From Streptomyces thinghirensis (GTDB taxonomy: Bacteria > Actinomycetota > Actinomycetia > Streptomycetales > Streptomycetaceae), in NCBI GenBank assembly GCA_021502835.1, contig JAKFGP010000033.1:62001-126000 (forward strand): DNA of 64,000 bases, given 5' to 3'. Both the position numbers and the translations under genes were made by a program. Below, piece by piece: positions 55,125 to 64,000 of the stretch; within the stretch, counting starts at the first letter, position 1, and each line of letters opens with the position of its first letter. The notes beneath the pieces are model-generated. The model was not told the origin of the DNA and ran no database searches. It was given only the letters and a program-made list of their open reading frames with translations.

Positions 55125-55140
55125 ATTGTACTGACGGGTA
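55125..55140 (-). promoter_or_regulatory. Leaderless promoter with overlapping TetR-type operator
   Basis: On the minus strand TACAAT (55125-55130) is a good -10 box 7 bases before ATG 55118, so the transcript should begin at or near the start codon. TACCCGTCAGTA (55129-55140) is an imperfect palindrome with TAC/GTA ends that overlaps the -10, where a TetR protein would block transcription. Confidence 0.6.
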
Positions 55141-55186
55141 GGGCTCGGGGAACCCTCGTGCGGGTACTTGTTGACGCTGGTGTCAG

Positions 55187-57137
55187 CTAGCGGAGTCCGC
55201 CGATCGTCCGGCCGTTCTCCAGGGTGCCCTTCAGCTCGGCCTGCGCGCCCTGCTCGGCCTTCGCCGTCAGCAGGTTGCCGTCGGCGGAGTCGTTGATCCC
55301 GCCCGACGCCTCGACCGACTTCGTGTCGCGGGTCGCCGGCGGCGAGCAGGTACCAGTGCCCGCCCTCCGACTTCCACAGCACCCCGGCCAGCACGTTGTG
55401 GGCCGCGCTCGCCGCAGGCCGGCGCGCCCTGTGCCTTCGCCGCCACCGCGCCCTGCGCCCCGCTCTCGGCGTCCGGAACTGGGCCATCACCCGGGCCCCG
55501 TCGCCCCGCGCAGGTATCGGCCCGGGTGCACACTCCACGTGGCCGACCCGCTGGAATCGGGCGGCGGCTGCGTCGCGAACTCCCAGGCGTTCACTGACCG
55601 CACGCCCTGCCCCCGCACCGCGCCCAGCGAGCAGGCGTACGGTGCCCAGGTGCCCAGCGCCTCGGCGCCGGAGGCGTCCTTCGCCGAGCCGGGGCGCCCG
55701 GTGGTGAGGCGGGCCGGGACCAGTTCGCCGAGGTCGGTCACCAGGCGGGTGTCCGAGCCGTCGGTCAGCTCCAGCACGTCCCAGGACGCGCACGCCCCCG
55801 ACTGCTGCCGGACGGGGCGCTGGCCACCGGCGAGGTCACGCCGTCGGTCAGCGTCAGGTCCCGGGCGCCGGCGTCCGGGTCGGTGAGGTCCCGCCCGGCC
55901 GCCTTCGTCACCCAGGGCGCCGTCAGATAGCGGACGTTGCCGTCGGCCCGGCCCAGGACCACGGCGTTCGCCTTCGGCCCGGCCGGCGCCGTCGGTGCGC
56001 GCGAAGTCCAGGGCGGCCCCGGCCGGTGCGCCGTCCTTCGGCTCGGCGTACCTGGCGATGCGCAGACCGTCGTGCAGGATCACCACGCGCGCGTTGTCGA
56101 CGGTCCCGGCGTACAGCAGCTGGGGCGGGCCGGACGGGCCGCCGGTCAGGGTGCCCGGTGTCGCCGAGACCCCCACCTCCTCGCCGGGCCGGGGCCCGGA
56201 CGGCGAGGGCGCGCCGCAGCAGCTCCTTCGTCGCCGGTGAGGTCTACCGGCGGGCCGGCCACACCGAGAAGTCGGTGCGCGCGGACGTCTCCCACGCGGC
56301 GGCGGCGACCTTCGTCAGCCTGCCGGGGTCGAGGGCGGCCTCGGCCGCCGGGTTCTGCGCGTACGGCGGGGGCGGCGGCGCCGTCCGGCCCCCAGCCCTC
56401 ACCGGGCGACCCCAGCAACGCCCCGCACACCACCAGTGCCGCCCCGGCGACCAGCGCCGCCTTCGTGTGCTGTCGGCGGCGCATCAGGTCGGTCGGGCGG
56501 GCCTGCAGCGAGCAGGGGGTCGAACTCGGGGAGCCGAGCAGCGCGTACTGGCCGGGCACCTCGTCGGCCTCCCGCAGCGCGGCGTCCGCGTCGGCCACCC
56601 CGGCGGCCCCGAGCAGCTGCCGTACGTCGTCGTCCGGGAGCTTCTCCAGGCCCCGCAGCACGTAGGCCGCCCGGGCCGGCGCGGAGAGGGCGGAGAGCCG
56701 CTGGTCGAGGGCGAGTTCGTCGGCACCGCCGGAGCGCGCGGGAAGAGCTTGAGCCCCCGCACCTGGGGCAGCAGCGGCGGCAGCTGGGAGCGCTTGGGCC
56801 ACGCGCGCCGCCTGAGCGGGCGGCCCGTCTCCAGCGCCGTACCGGACGACCCGCAGCCGGACCAGGGCGTAGCCGGGGTCGACCCCGCGCGCCGGTCGAC
56901 TGGGCCGGGATCACGGGTGTCGTCGTCCGGTTCCGGGGCAGCGCGCGCTGGGTGAGGGCGCTGCGCGGTCGGGACGCGGCGGCCCCGGCCGAGGTGTCGC
57001 GGCAGCACCAGATAGGCGAGCCGGACCAGGCGCGGATAGTGCTCGACGAGCGCGGCCTCGGCCTGCTCGACGTCTGACGACCGGGTCGGCCGAGGAGGCT
57101 GAGGACGATGCGGGCGCGGGCGACATCCAGACTGCAC
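55187..57137 (-). CDS. Membrane protein with sigma-factor-like cytoplasmic domain
   Basis: N-terminal part VEQAEAALVEHYPRLVRLAYLVLPRHLGR resembles sigma-70 region 2, and LSAPARAAYVLRGLEKLPDDDVRQLLGAAGVADADAALREAD resembles region 4. A single membrane helix (HTKAALVAGAALVVCGALLG, near 56415-56465) follows. The outer part is beta-rich and includes LLYAGTVDNARVVILHDGLRIARYAEP, GNVRYLTAPWV and VLAGVLWKSEGGHWYLLAAGDP, ending KGTLENGRTIGGLR. About 640 codons. I do not recognise the family function. Start is not secure; GTG 57137 is used. Breaks throughout. Confidence 0.6.
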
Positions 57138-57181
57138 GTTCAGCAGAACGAGCGAATCGGTGGTTGGTCACCGTGCCCGGG

Positions 57182-57708
57182 TCACCTGGGTTCCACCAGC
57201 TGCCGTGCGTAGGCGGCCACCGCTCGCTGGTAGCGCGGCAGTGGAGCGCCAGGCGCGCCGAGCGCCAGCGACGGAGGCCCTCACGGTCGCGGCCCACGCC
57301 GACAGGCAGAGGCGCGAGCGTGCCCGTACCGCGTCGTAACTCGTCGGACGGCGCGAGCAGTTGGGCGGGACAGCAGCTTGACGCCCTCCTCCGGTGTCCG
57401 GTGTTTCCGCAGGGAGCTGGAGAGCTGGATCTTCGACCCGGCGGCCCGCCCTGCGGCCGCTGACCTCGCCCAGGCCCGCGCCAGCGCCTCGCGGCCAGCG
57501 GCACTGGCCCGGTCGGAGTGGCCGGTGGAGTCCCAGGCGCAGGCCCGCTCAGACAGGCCGAGGGACTGTCGCGGGCAGCTCGTCGGCGAGGTGTCGATCA
57601 CCGCGCGCGGAAGGCGGCGGCGTCGTCCTCGGCGTAGTCGTCGAACGTCGACCCCACGCGGCGAGTCACTGGGTCTTCCCAGTCTGGTCCACTGCGCCAC
57701 TTTCGCAC
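57182..57708 (-). CDS. Conserved-looking hypothetical protein
   Basis: Read across several indels: VRKWRSGPDWEDPVTRRVGSTFDDYAEDDAAAFRAR, then VID.LADELPATVP, AGREALARAWARSAAA, AQLLAPSDELRRGTGTLAPLPVGVG, and a C-terminus RYQRAVAAYARQLVEPR to TGA 57182-57184. Hydrophilic, no signal or membrane segment. The helical C-terminus with an RYQRAVAAYAR pattern looks genuine, but the frame changes at least five times and no family is evident. Upstream of it lies the divergent lipoprotein gene. Confidence 0.45.
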
Positions 57709-57827
57709 GGGCGTGCTCGGGGCACCAGGATCGCTGCGAGCACTTCGCGCCTCGCGGCCGTATCGATGACGAGCCCTCGCCGGGGCTCCGTGCGACGTAA
57801 TGTCGCCGGAACGGACCGGAGGAACAC

Positions 57828-58283
57828 ATGAGGCTGACCCGACCGATGCTCGCGCCGGCCGGAAGCGGCGGCGGTCACTGGCGCTGACCGGCTGCGCGGA
57901 TCCGACCTTGGGGACGGCGAGGCGGCCGTGCCTGAGACGGCGACCGGCAGCCTGGAGGGCACCGGCCGCCGAGGTGAAGTGCGCCCCCCCCCGAACATGC
58001 AGACCGACGCCGACACACACATCCGCCCGGGCGCTCTGCCAGAAGGGCGACGAGAAGCGTACGTCCTCGCCACCTTCTTCCACCGACCGCGGCCAGCGCG
58101 AGTGATCCAACACGGCCAAGGACTACGGCGGTTACTACCTCGTACGGCCGCCAAATGGGTCGCCGTCGGCCACCAGGACGTCGTGGCGGACCTGCCGCGG
58201 CCAGGCTCGGCGGGACCCTGGAGCAGGGCACGCGGCACGGCGGCGGCAGCCACCCGGCGGAGCACGGCGGACACGGCGGCTGA
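57828..58283 (+). CDS. Small secreted lipoprotein
   Basis: ATG 57828 follows ACCGGAGGA. The corrected sequence starts MRLTRPMLA, runs into a hydrophobic signal with lipobox LTGCADPTLG, then VPETATGSLE, NMQTDADT, a CQKGDEK block, LATFSTDRGQRE, AKDYGGYYLVGPKWVAVGHQDVVADL, GGTLEQGTRHGG and a His/Gly-rich end (HPAEHGGHGG). About 150 codons. Function unknown; the C-terminal His-Gly tail may bind metal. Breaks near 57855, 57975, 58030, 58075, 58105, 58140 and 58195. Confidence 0.65.
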
Positions 58284-58301
58284 CGCCTGCGGGGGACGCG
58301 A

Positions 58302-58337
58302 AGAGGGCCGGGTGGCGAAGCCACCACCAGGCCCTCT
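58302..58337. terminator. Bidirectional terminator
   Basis: Nested perfect stems AGAGGGCC/GGCCCTCT (58302-58309 with 58330-58337) and GGTGGC/GCCACC (58311-58316 with 58320-58325), between the convergent lipoprotein and DUF1996 genes. Confidence 0.75.
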
Positions 58338-59893
58338 CATTCGCTCTCGACAGGTACTGGCAGTCCTCGCCGCTGTTGATCAGATCTGACCACCTCGTTC
58401 ATCAGGTCCTCGTCACCACGGCGTTGATGAATCGTTGCGATCGGTGATCGGTCTGGCAGCTGCTCCGAAGCTGTCCACGGCGTGCCCCGGGTTCTCGCAA
58501 CGGAGCCGTTCTCGATGGTCGGGGTGGGGATCGTCGTACACCAGACGGACCTGCAGCTGGGAATGGCCCGGGAAGCCGTTCCCGCAGCTGCCGTCGGCGC
58601 CTGGCGAAGGCCACGTGGGTGCGGTGGTTGGCGCTGTCGATGTTGCGGCCGTCCCAGCAACTCTGGAAGGTGAAGGTGCGCACCACTCTGGCTGCCGGAC
58701 GGACAGAGCGGGTACTTGTCCGTCAGCTGCCGGTCCTCGAAACCGGTGCAGCTCCAGGAATGTTGGCGTTCGCGTTGCTGCGTTGAGCGAACGCCTTCGG
58801 CGTCACCGGTGATGATGCGCCGGAACTTCGGCATCTCCGTGACCACGCCGCTCTGCTCGTTGCCGACGAACTTCAGCTCGGCCTGGGCGGGCGTGAGGAT
58901 CTTGCCGACGTTGCCGTCGGCGCCACCGCCCAGGTCGTTCGCGTCGAACTCCTCCGTGCCGTCCTGGAGCCGCAGGACCGGCCAGTAGTAGGTGGACTTG
59001 TCGCCCTGGTCTGGCACGATGGTGTCGGCGTTCGCCAGGTCCTCGTCGCTGGAGAAGGCGTCGTTGTCCTGGTTGCCGACGTAGTCGTGGACGTGGTGCG
59101 CCGCCGTTGTCGACGCCCGGGGCGGCGATCAGGTTGTCGCTGTTGAACAGGTCGTTCTCGTTGACGCCGCAGTCCTGGTGAAGGTGCCCGTGGAACCGCC
59201 GTCGCCGTTGGCGGCGAGGCCGTTCTGGCTGTTGCGGCTGTTGGGCTCGACGTCGTTGATGTCGATGAAGTCGTCGGCCACCGGGCCCGCGACGCCGTTG
59301 CCGTTGTCGTCCTGGTTCTGGCCGTCGTCCTGGCCCTGGCCGTCGCCGTTCTGGCCGTCACCCTGGCCGTCGCCGTCCTGGCCGTCACCGTTGTTCTGGC
59401 CGTCGCCGTTCTGCGGCTGCTCCGGGGGCTGCCCCTGGCACTGGGCCAGTTCGTCCAGGTTGTCGTCGGCCTGGCCGCCGGCCCGGTTGATCTCCAGCTG
59501 GATGCGGTCGATGATCGCCTTCCGGCGGTCCTTAAGCGGGCCGAGAATCGCGTTCTGGACGAACTGCGAGTCACCCCGCCTGCGCGCGCCGCGTGGTGGC
59601 GAGGCGCTTGTAGGCGTCGGTGATCTGGCTGTCCATCGTGGCCAGTTCGCCGTCGACCTCCCCGCGTGCCCGGTCCGGCACGTCGGAGAGCTGCTGGCCC
59701 ACGTCGGGACAGTCGATCGTCGCCACCTGCGCGGCGGCGGACCTCGTCCGGTTGTGCGCCGGATTCTCCTCGTGCGCCGCAGGCGGCGAAGTTGGCCCAG
59801 ACCAGCCCCGCCCCCGCCGACCGCCAGGGCCGCCGCCCCGGCTACGACCTTGGTGGCCAGCGGCGTACGGCGTTTTCTAGTGTTGCGTCCCAT
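58337..59893 (-). CDS. Secreted DUF1996 domain protein
   Basis: Basic N-terminus and signal helix ([29 protein letters not shown]), a helical region ([31 protein letters not shown]), a low-complexity N/G/D/Q linker at about 59290-59415, then the DUF1996 domain: [92 protein letters not shown] and [11 protein letters not shown]. About 515 codons. DUF1996 is shared with fungal secreted proteins; function unknown. Breaks near 59800, 59590, 59178, 59100, 58825, 58760, 58690 and 58450. Confidence 0.82.
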
Positions 59894-60037
59894 GGAACTC
59901 CTCTGACTTCCTTGCGGGGCATCGAGGGCGCCCGACAGGAGTGAAGCGGCTCCCTTCCATACGGAGGCCGTCCCAGGGGTGTTCAGTCGTCTCGGAAATT
60001 GCTGGGTCCTGTGGGACTGGTGGGATCGGCGACGAGG

Positions 60038-60691
60038 TCAGCGGCCGCGGTCCAGATACGCGAGAACCGCCAGTACACGCCGGTTGTCGTCGTCCGAGAC
60101 CTCGAGGCTCAGCTTCGCGAAGATGTTCGCCGTGTGTTTCGCGATCGCCCGCTCCGTGACGACGAGCTTGCCCGCGATCGCCGCGTTGGTCCGCCCCTGC
60201 GCCATCAGCTCCAGCACCTCCAGCTCCCGGGCGTCAGCCGTTCCAGCGGCTGGTCCTCCGCCGCACGCCGGGTGAGCAGTTGCTGGATGACCTGCGGATC
60301 CATCGCCGCACCGCCCGCCGCGACCCGCCGTACGGCGTCCACGAACTGCTCCGCGTCGAAGACCCGGTCCTTGAGCAGGTACCCCCACGCCGCCACTGCC
60401 GTCGGCGAGCAGCTCACGCGCGTACAACTGCTCCACGTGCTGGGACAGGACCAGGACCGGCAGCCCGGGCCGCTTACGGCGGGCCTCCAGCGCGCACTGC
60501 AGGCCCTCGTCGGTGAGCGTGGGCGGCAGGCGTACGTCGACCACGGCGACGTCCGGCTCCAGTTCGGCCAGCGCCCGGGACAGCTCGGGGCCGGTCTCGA
60601 CGGCCGCCGCGATCTCGAAGTCGTGGGCCTCCAGGAGCCGGACCAGGCCGTCCCGCAGCAGGAACAGGTCTTCGGCTAGGACAACGCGCAA
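60038..60691 (-). CDS. NarL/FixJ-family response regulator
   Basis: Receiver domain LRVVLAEDLFLLRDGLVRLLEAHDFEIAAAV with phospho-acceptor Asp in VAVVDVRLPPT and LVLSQHVE, then LuxR-type HTH LTPRELEVLELMAQGRTNAAIAGKLVVTERAIAKHTANIFAKL. About 217 codons. A TTG start at 60689-60691 is inferred because it begins the conserved LRVVLAED strand and has GGAG five bases before; it lies inside the end of the kinase gene (16-base overlap). Breaks near 60392 and 60235. Confidence 0.87.
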   Translation of the reverse strand: MRVVLAEDLFLLRDGLVRLLEAHDFEIAAAVETGPELSRALAELEPDVAVVDVRLPPTLTDEGLQCALEARRKRPGLPVLVLSQHVEQLYARELLADGSGGVGVPAQGPGLRRGAVRGRRTAGRGGRCGDGSAGHPATAHPACGGGPAAGTADARELEVLELMAQGRTNAAIAGKLVVTERAIAKHTANIFAKLSLEVSDDDNRRVLAVLAYLDRGR

Positions 60692-61952
60692 GGGATCTCC
60701 ATGGTGACCATGGTGGGACCGCCGGCGGGCGAGCTGACGGCCAGGACGCCGTCGAATGTACCGAGTCGGCGCTCCACCCCCGGCCAGGCCCGACCCCGCT
60801 CCGATCACCGCTCCGCCCTTGCCGTTGTCGGTGACGGCGATGCGCAGATGGCCCTCGGTGGTGCATGTCGATCCAGATCCGGTCGGCGCCGGGGTGCTTC
60901 ACGGCGTTGGTGAGGATCTCGCTGACCGCGAAGTATCCGGCCGACTCCACGGGTGCCTCCGCGCGGCCGGGCAGGTCCACCTCGACCTCGACGGCGACGG
61001 GCAGCCGCAGGGCCAGGGGCCCGTACGGCGTCGCCCAGGCCGCGTTCGGCGAGCACCGGCGGGTGGATGCCGCGTACGAGTTCACGCAGTTCGGTCAGGG
61101 CGTCGGCGGAGGACTGGCGGGCCTGCGCGAGCAGTTCCCTGGCCTTCTCCGGGTTCTTCTCCAGCAGGGCCTCGATGGTGCCCAGGTCCATGCCGCATGG
61201 CGACCAGCCGGGCTTGCGCCCCGTCGTGCAGGTCGCGCTCGATGCGGCGCAGTTCGGCGGCGGAGGTGTCCACGGCGTCACGGCGGGTCTCGGTCAGTAC
61301 GCGCACCCGCTCGGCGAGTTGGCCCTGGCCGGAGCCGAGGACCGCGCCGGTGAGCCGGAAGTGGGCGTGCAGCATGCGAGGGTGAGCCAGAGCGCGACGA
61401 GGAGGAGCACGGCGCCGAGGCCGCGGCGTAGAAGGCCGAGGTCTGGTCGGTGACCCGGACGAAGCCGTACCAGTACCCGTCGGGCAGGACCCGCCACAGC
61501 CCGGCCGCGATCGCGAACCCCTCCAACGGGTACAGCGGCAGCACGAAGGCCAGCAGCGCGGTGACGGTGCCCGCCGTCATGTCGACCGGCAGCCACAGGA
61601 AGTCCCGCCAGGTCGCCGGGTCACCGAGCATTCCGAAGGTGCGCGCCCACGGGTTGGCGTTCGCGGGCAGTGGCCGGTACGCCCGCTGGATCCGCACCCC
61701 GCCCCACTCGGCGGCGAGCAGCCGGCGCCAGTCCGCGAACGCCCGCACGCCCGTGAGCACCCACGGAGTGGTGACGAGGCCGATCCCGATCGGGGACGAG
61801 GGCGACGGAGACAAGGGTCAGGCAGAAGCACAGCACCGAGCCGACCAGGGAGATCGGTGTCAGTGCCAGTCCCCCACGGCCGACAGGGCCACGCCCCGCG
61901 TCCGTATCGCCCCGTCGGTGCGCCGGCCGTCGCTCTTCGTCTCGATGTTCAT
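60676..61952 (-). CDS. Sensor histidine kinase (HisKA_3 type)
   Basis: Membrane kinase partner of the overlapping response regulator. N-terminal helices (LALTPISLVGSVLCFCLTLVSVALVP, GIGLVTTPWVLTGVRAF, MTAGTVTALLAFVLPLYPLEGFAIAAGL, FYAAALGAVLLLVALWLTPRML), then HisKA_3 AAELRRIERDLHDGAQARLVAMGMDLG with the phospho-His, and an ATPase domain with AGYFAVSEILTNAVKHPGADRIWIDM and VTDNGKGG, ending in GGPTMVTMEIPCALS. About 425 codons. This PspC/sensor-like layout is common in Streptomyces. Breaks near 61860, 61805, 61410, 61195, 61040 and 60865. Confidence 0.87.
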
Positions 61953-62017
61953 GCCGTCAGTCTCGCCGAGGCGACGGATCGGGTCACTGGGCCGAACCCC
62001 CCGGTCAGGGGGTGGTG

Positions 62018-63045
62018 TCAGGTACACCCCTCGCGGGGCCCGCTCCGGTCGGCCGCGAGCACCTTCGCCTCCGTCTCGGGGTCCAGCCCGACCGGCGGCC
62101 GGTCCGGGGCGCCGGGGCGCCGTGCCGCCGATGCCCCGCAGCCAGGTCCAGGTGTCGGCGACGGTGGCGCCGACCGGCCGGCAGCTCAGTCCCGTCGCCA
62201 GCGCCCGGGAGACGTCCGCGCTGTGCAGGGCGTCGTGCAGGTCGCTGCCGGGCGGGGTCCACACGGGCAGTTGCCCCCCACGGCTCGATGCCGGCGGCCA
62301 GGATGGTCTCGGGAGCGGTCCAGCGCGGCTCCGCCGCTCCGCCCGTGGCCGTCGCGCAGGCGTCGAGCAGGTCGCCCATGGTGGTGTGCCCCGGCGGCGA
62401 GACCAGGTTGTACGGTCCGCTCAGCTCCTGCTCCACCGCTCCGAGGGTCCAGTCGGCGAGGTCGCGGACGTCGACGTACTGGAGGGGCAGGTCCCGCGGG
62501 CCCGGCGCGAGCACCGGGCCGCCGCGCGCGACGCGGTTCAGCCACCACGGCAGCCGCCCGATGTTCTCGTACGGGCCGAGGATCAGCCCGGCCCTGACGA
62601 GCACCGAACGGTCCGCGCCGAAGGCGTCCAGGACGGCCAGCTCGGCGCCCCGCTTGTCCCGGGCGTAGTCGGTCGGCCCGGCGTCCGCCGAGGCGCCGTC
62701 GACGAGCGGGGCGTCCTCGGTGTATCCGGCGGGCGGGGGCCCCAGGCGTACACCGAGCAGCTCGACACGTACACGTACCGGCCGACGCGGCCCCGCAGCA
62801 GCCGCGCCGCGTCCCGCACCGCGCCCGGCGCCGCCGACCAGGTGTCGACGACGGCGTCCCACGTGCCGTCGGCCAGGGCGGCGAGCCCGTCGGACGCGGT
62901 GCGGTCGCCGTGCAGCGACCGCGCTCCGGGCGGTGCCGCGTGCCGTCCTCGGTGGAAGACGGTCACCTCCCAGCCCGCGCCCGAGCGCCGCCTCCACCAC
63001 GGCCCGCCCCACGAACTCCGTACCGCCCAGCACCAGTAGCCTCAT
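62018..63045 (-). CDS. NAD-dependent epimerase/dehydratase family protein (SDR)
   Basis: Extended-SDR fold. MRLLVLGGTEFVGRAVVEAAL is the nucleotide glycine motif, WDAVVDTWSAAPGAV follows, then YVYVSSCSVYAWGPPPAGYTED and the YxxxK pair in DYARDKRGAELAVLDAFG, RAGLILGPYENIGRLPWWLNRVARGG and LQYVDVRDLADWTLGAVEQ. Resembles plastid-type CSP41/reductase-like proteins. About 340 codons, ending REGCT at TGA 62018-62020. ATG 63043-63045 is preferred. Breaks near 62985, 62745, 62275, 62120 and 62065. Substrate unknown. Confidence 0.8.
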
Positions 63046-63114
63046 GCCGTTCACTGTGCCCGGCGCGGCGACCGGAGGGAACGCCAGTCTGCCGACAGCA
63101 GATGCCGCGGTGGC

Positions 63115-63726
63115 TCAGCGCCCGGTGGGCGGCGTGTACTTGTAGCCGACGCGCCGCACGGTCTGGATCGTCCGCCGGTGTTCGGCGCCGAGCTTCCGGC
63201 GCAGCCGGGCGACGTGCACGTCGACGGTGCGGCCGTCGCCCACGTGTCCGTACCCCCACACCGTGGTGACCAGCCGGTCGCGGGTGTGCACCCGGTGCGG
63301 ATGCGCGACGAGGTGCGCGAGCAGCTCGAACTCCAGGTAGGTCAGGTCGAGTTCACGTCCGTCCACGGCGGCGGTGCGCCGCGCGGTGTCGATGCGTACG
63401 AGCGGGTCGTCGCCCTGGCCGCCGGCACCGTCCCCGGTGTCCTCCGGCGCCGGGCCGGACACGTCCGCCGGCGGGAACGGCGGCTGCTGGTCGGCCGGGA
63501 CGAGCACCAGGTAGCCGACCATCGGCGGCCGGCCCGGCAGCGCGGGCAGCGTGTGCGGCGGAGCGGGCAGCCAGGTGGCGCCCGGCGGCAGGAGGTCCGC
63601 GACGTTCACCACCTCGTCCCGGTCGACGGCACGCAACCGGTGCCGGGGAGCGCCGGGGCCGGTGAGGGCGGTGGCCGGGGCGGGGGAGTCGAGGGTGACG
63701 GTGGACAGGGAACGGGGAGTCGCCAT
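63115..63726 (-). CDS. Orphan winged-helix DNA-binding protein (OmpR/PhoB C-terminal type)
   Basis: Intact 203-residue frame. The N-terminal half (LRAVDRDEVVNVADLLPPGATWL, MVGYLVLVPADQQPPFPP) is not a receiver domain and lacks phospho-acceptor features. The C-terminal half is a complete Trans_reg_C domain: LVRIDTARRTAAVDGRELDLTYLEFELLAHLVAHPHRVHTRDRLV then VDVHVARLRRKLGAEHRRTIQTVRRVGYKYTPP. It therefore senses through an unrelated N-terminus or acts constitutively. A short leader peptide gene lies upstream on the same strand. Confidence 0.88.
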   Translation of the reverse strand: MATPRSLSTVTLDSPAPATALTGPGAPRHRLRAVDRDEVVNVADLLPPGATWLPAPPHTLPALPGRPPMVGYLVLVPADQQPPFPPADVSGPAPEDTGDGAGGQGDDPLVRIDTARRTAAVDGRELDLTYLEFELLAHLVAHPHRVHTRDRLVTTVWGYGHVGDGRTVDVHVARLRRKLGAEHRRTIQTVRRVGYKYTPPTGR

Positions 63727-63847
63727 GAGACGTCAGCTCTTTCGCGCGAGGGTTCGTCGGGAGGGGCGACGGGCGCGAGTTCGTGATCAGGCGCGTCGCG
63801 GAGACGTACGTCGTGCGCGCCGGCCGAAGGCCTGGGTGTTCGGCTTT

Positions 63848-63946
63848 CTAGCGGGCCGGCGCGGTCGTCGCGCGGCAACACACCCGGTCGAAGTCGTCGT
63901 GCTGACGGGAAGGCCAGAAGGGCTCGAGGTCATGGCGACCCGTCAT
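63848..63946 (-). CDS. 32-residue Cys-Cys leader peptide
   Basis: ATG 63944-63946 follows a perfect GGAGGA six bases away, and the frame (MTGRHDLEPFWPSRQHDDFD, then RVCCRATTAPAR) is intact to TAG. The short hydrophilic peptide with a C-terminal cysteine pair resembles actinobacterial leader peptides that sense cysteine or sulfur supply by ribosome stalling. It lies 121 bases upstream of the orphan winged-helix regulator. Confidence 0.6.
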   Translation of the reverse strand: MTGRHDLEPFWPSRQHDDFDRVCCRATTAPAR

Positions 63947-64000
63947 TGCGTTCCTCCGGAGGCTGGCCATACGCCCATTGAAGCAGACACCGGTCCGCGA

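Noticed and set aside
57378..57800. Plus-strand 140-codon frame in the region before the lipoprotein
   Set aside because: Low-complexity and unlike any domain; the minus strand gives a better ending (RYQRAVAAYARQLVEPR) and a more protein-like composition.
59290..59415. GC-rich short repeats as a CRISPR or integration site
   Set aside because: They translate cleanly as an N/G/D/Q linker within the DUF1996 protein.

Overview
The window is high-GC actinobacterial DNA. GC-rich third codon positions, divergent small operons, leaderless or GGAGG-led starts, XRE-DUF5753/DUF397 pairs, a BTAD/NB-ARC regulator and the malR-malEFG-glucosidase-pullulanase cluster all point to a Streptomyces chromosome. 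From memory, not from a search, the gene order matches the S. coelicolor/S. lividans core region that holds map, panB, glnA2, nadE, glnE and the maltose genes.

The sequence looks like an unpolished assembly. Nearly every long gene, including map, nadE, glnE and glutamine synthetase, is cut by single-base insertions and deletions, mostly in short G or C runs, yet the correct protein continues in another frame. I therefore annotate whole genes across these breaks and treat the breaks as probable sequence errors, not pseudogenes. Ends of broken genes are approximate where stated.

Layout. 1-7.9 kb: an iron/heme locus with ABC importer HmuTUV, two secreted HtaA-type heme proteins, a PhzF-like enzyme, a small secreted protein and a heme oxygenase, with two DtxR-family iron boxes. 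8-11.8 kb: methionine aminopeptidase, a small conserved protein, a SIS-like protein, F420-dependent NADP reductase and a site-2 protease. 12-18.6 kb: a SARP-type NB-ARC regulator with a TPAYPG repeat linker, a drug-type ABC transporter preceded by 11-bp direct repeats, and panB. 18.9-23.6 kb: secreted nuclease/phosphatase, MFS exporter, alpha/beta hydrolase and an XRE/DUF397 pair. 23.9-28.1 kb: accessory envelope genes, a 30-residue membrane protein, an orphan double-glycine leader peptide, and a small helical protein followed by a DUF3592 membrane protein.

28.1-37.2 kb is nitrogen and NAD metabolism: a GlnA2-type glutamine synthetase, DUF3105/DUF305 copper-linked-type proteins, NAD synthetase, a VOC protein, a YefM-YoeB toxin-antitoxin pair and GlnE. 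37.2-39.7 kb: quinone reductase with divergent TetR, and a PAP2 phosphatase. 39.8-52 kb: the maltodextrin system. MalR controls the malEFG importer, a GH13 alpha-glucosidase follows, and a very large secreted amylase-pullulanase supplies the sugars; CTTGC/GCAAG repeats appear at both the malE and pullulanase promoters. 52-57 kb: an isomerase, a TetR/ferredoxin-reductase/di-iron operon with a leaderless promoter, and a sigma-like membrane protein. 57-64 kb: a hypothetical gene, a lipoprotein, a DUF1996 protein, a two-component system, an epimerase, an orphan winged-helix regulator and a short Cys-Cys leader peptide. I saw no rRNA, tRNA, insertion sequence, phage integrase or CRISPR array.
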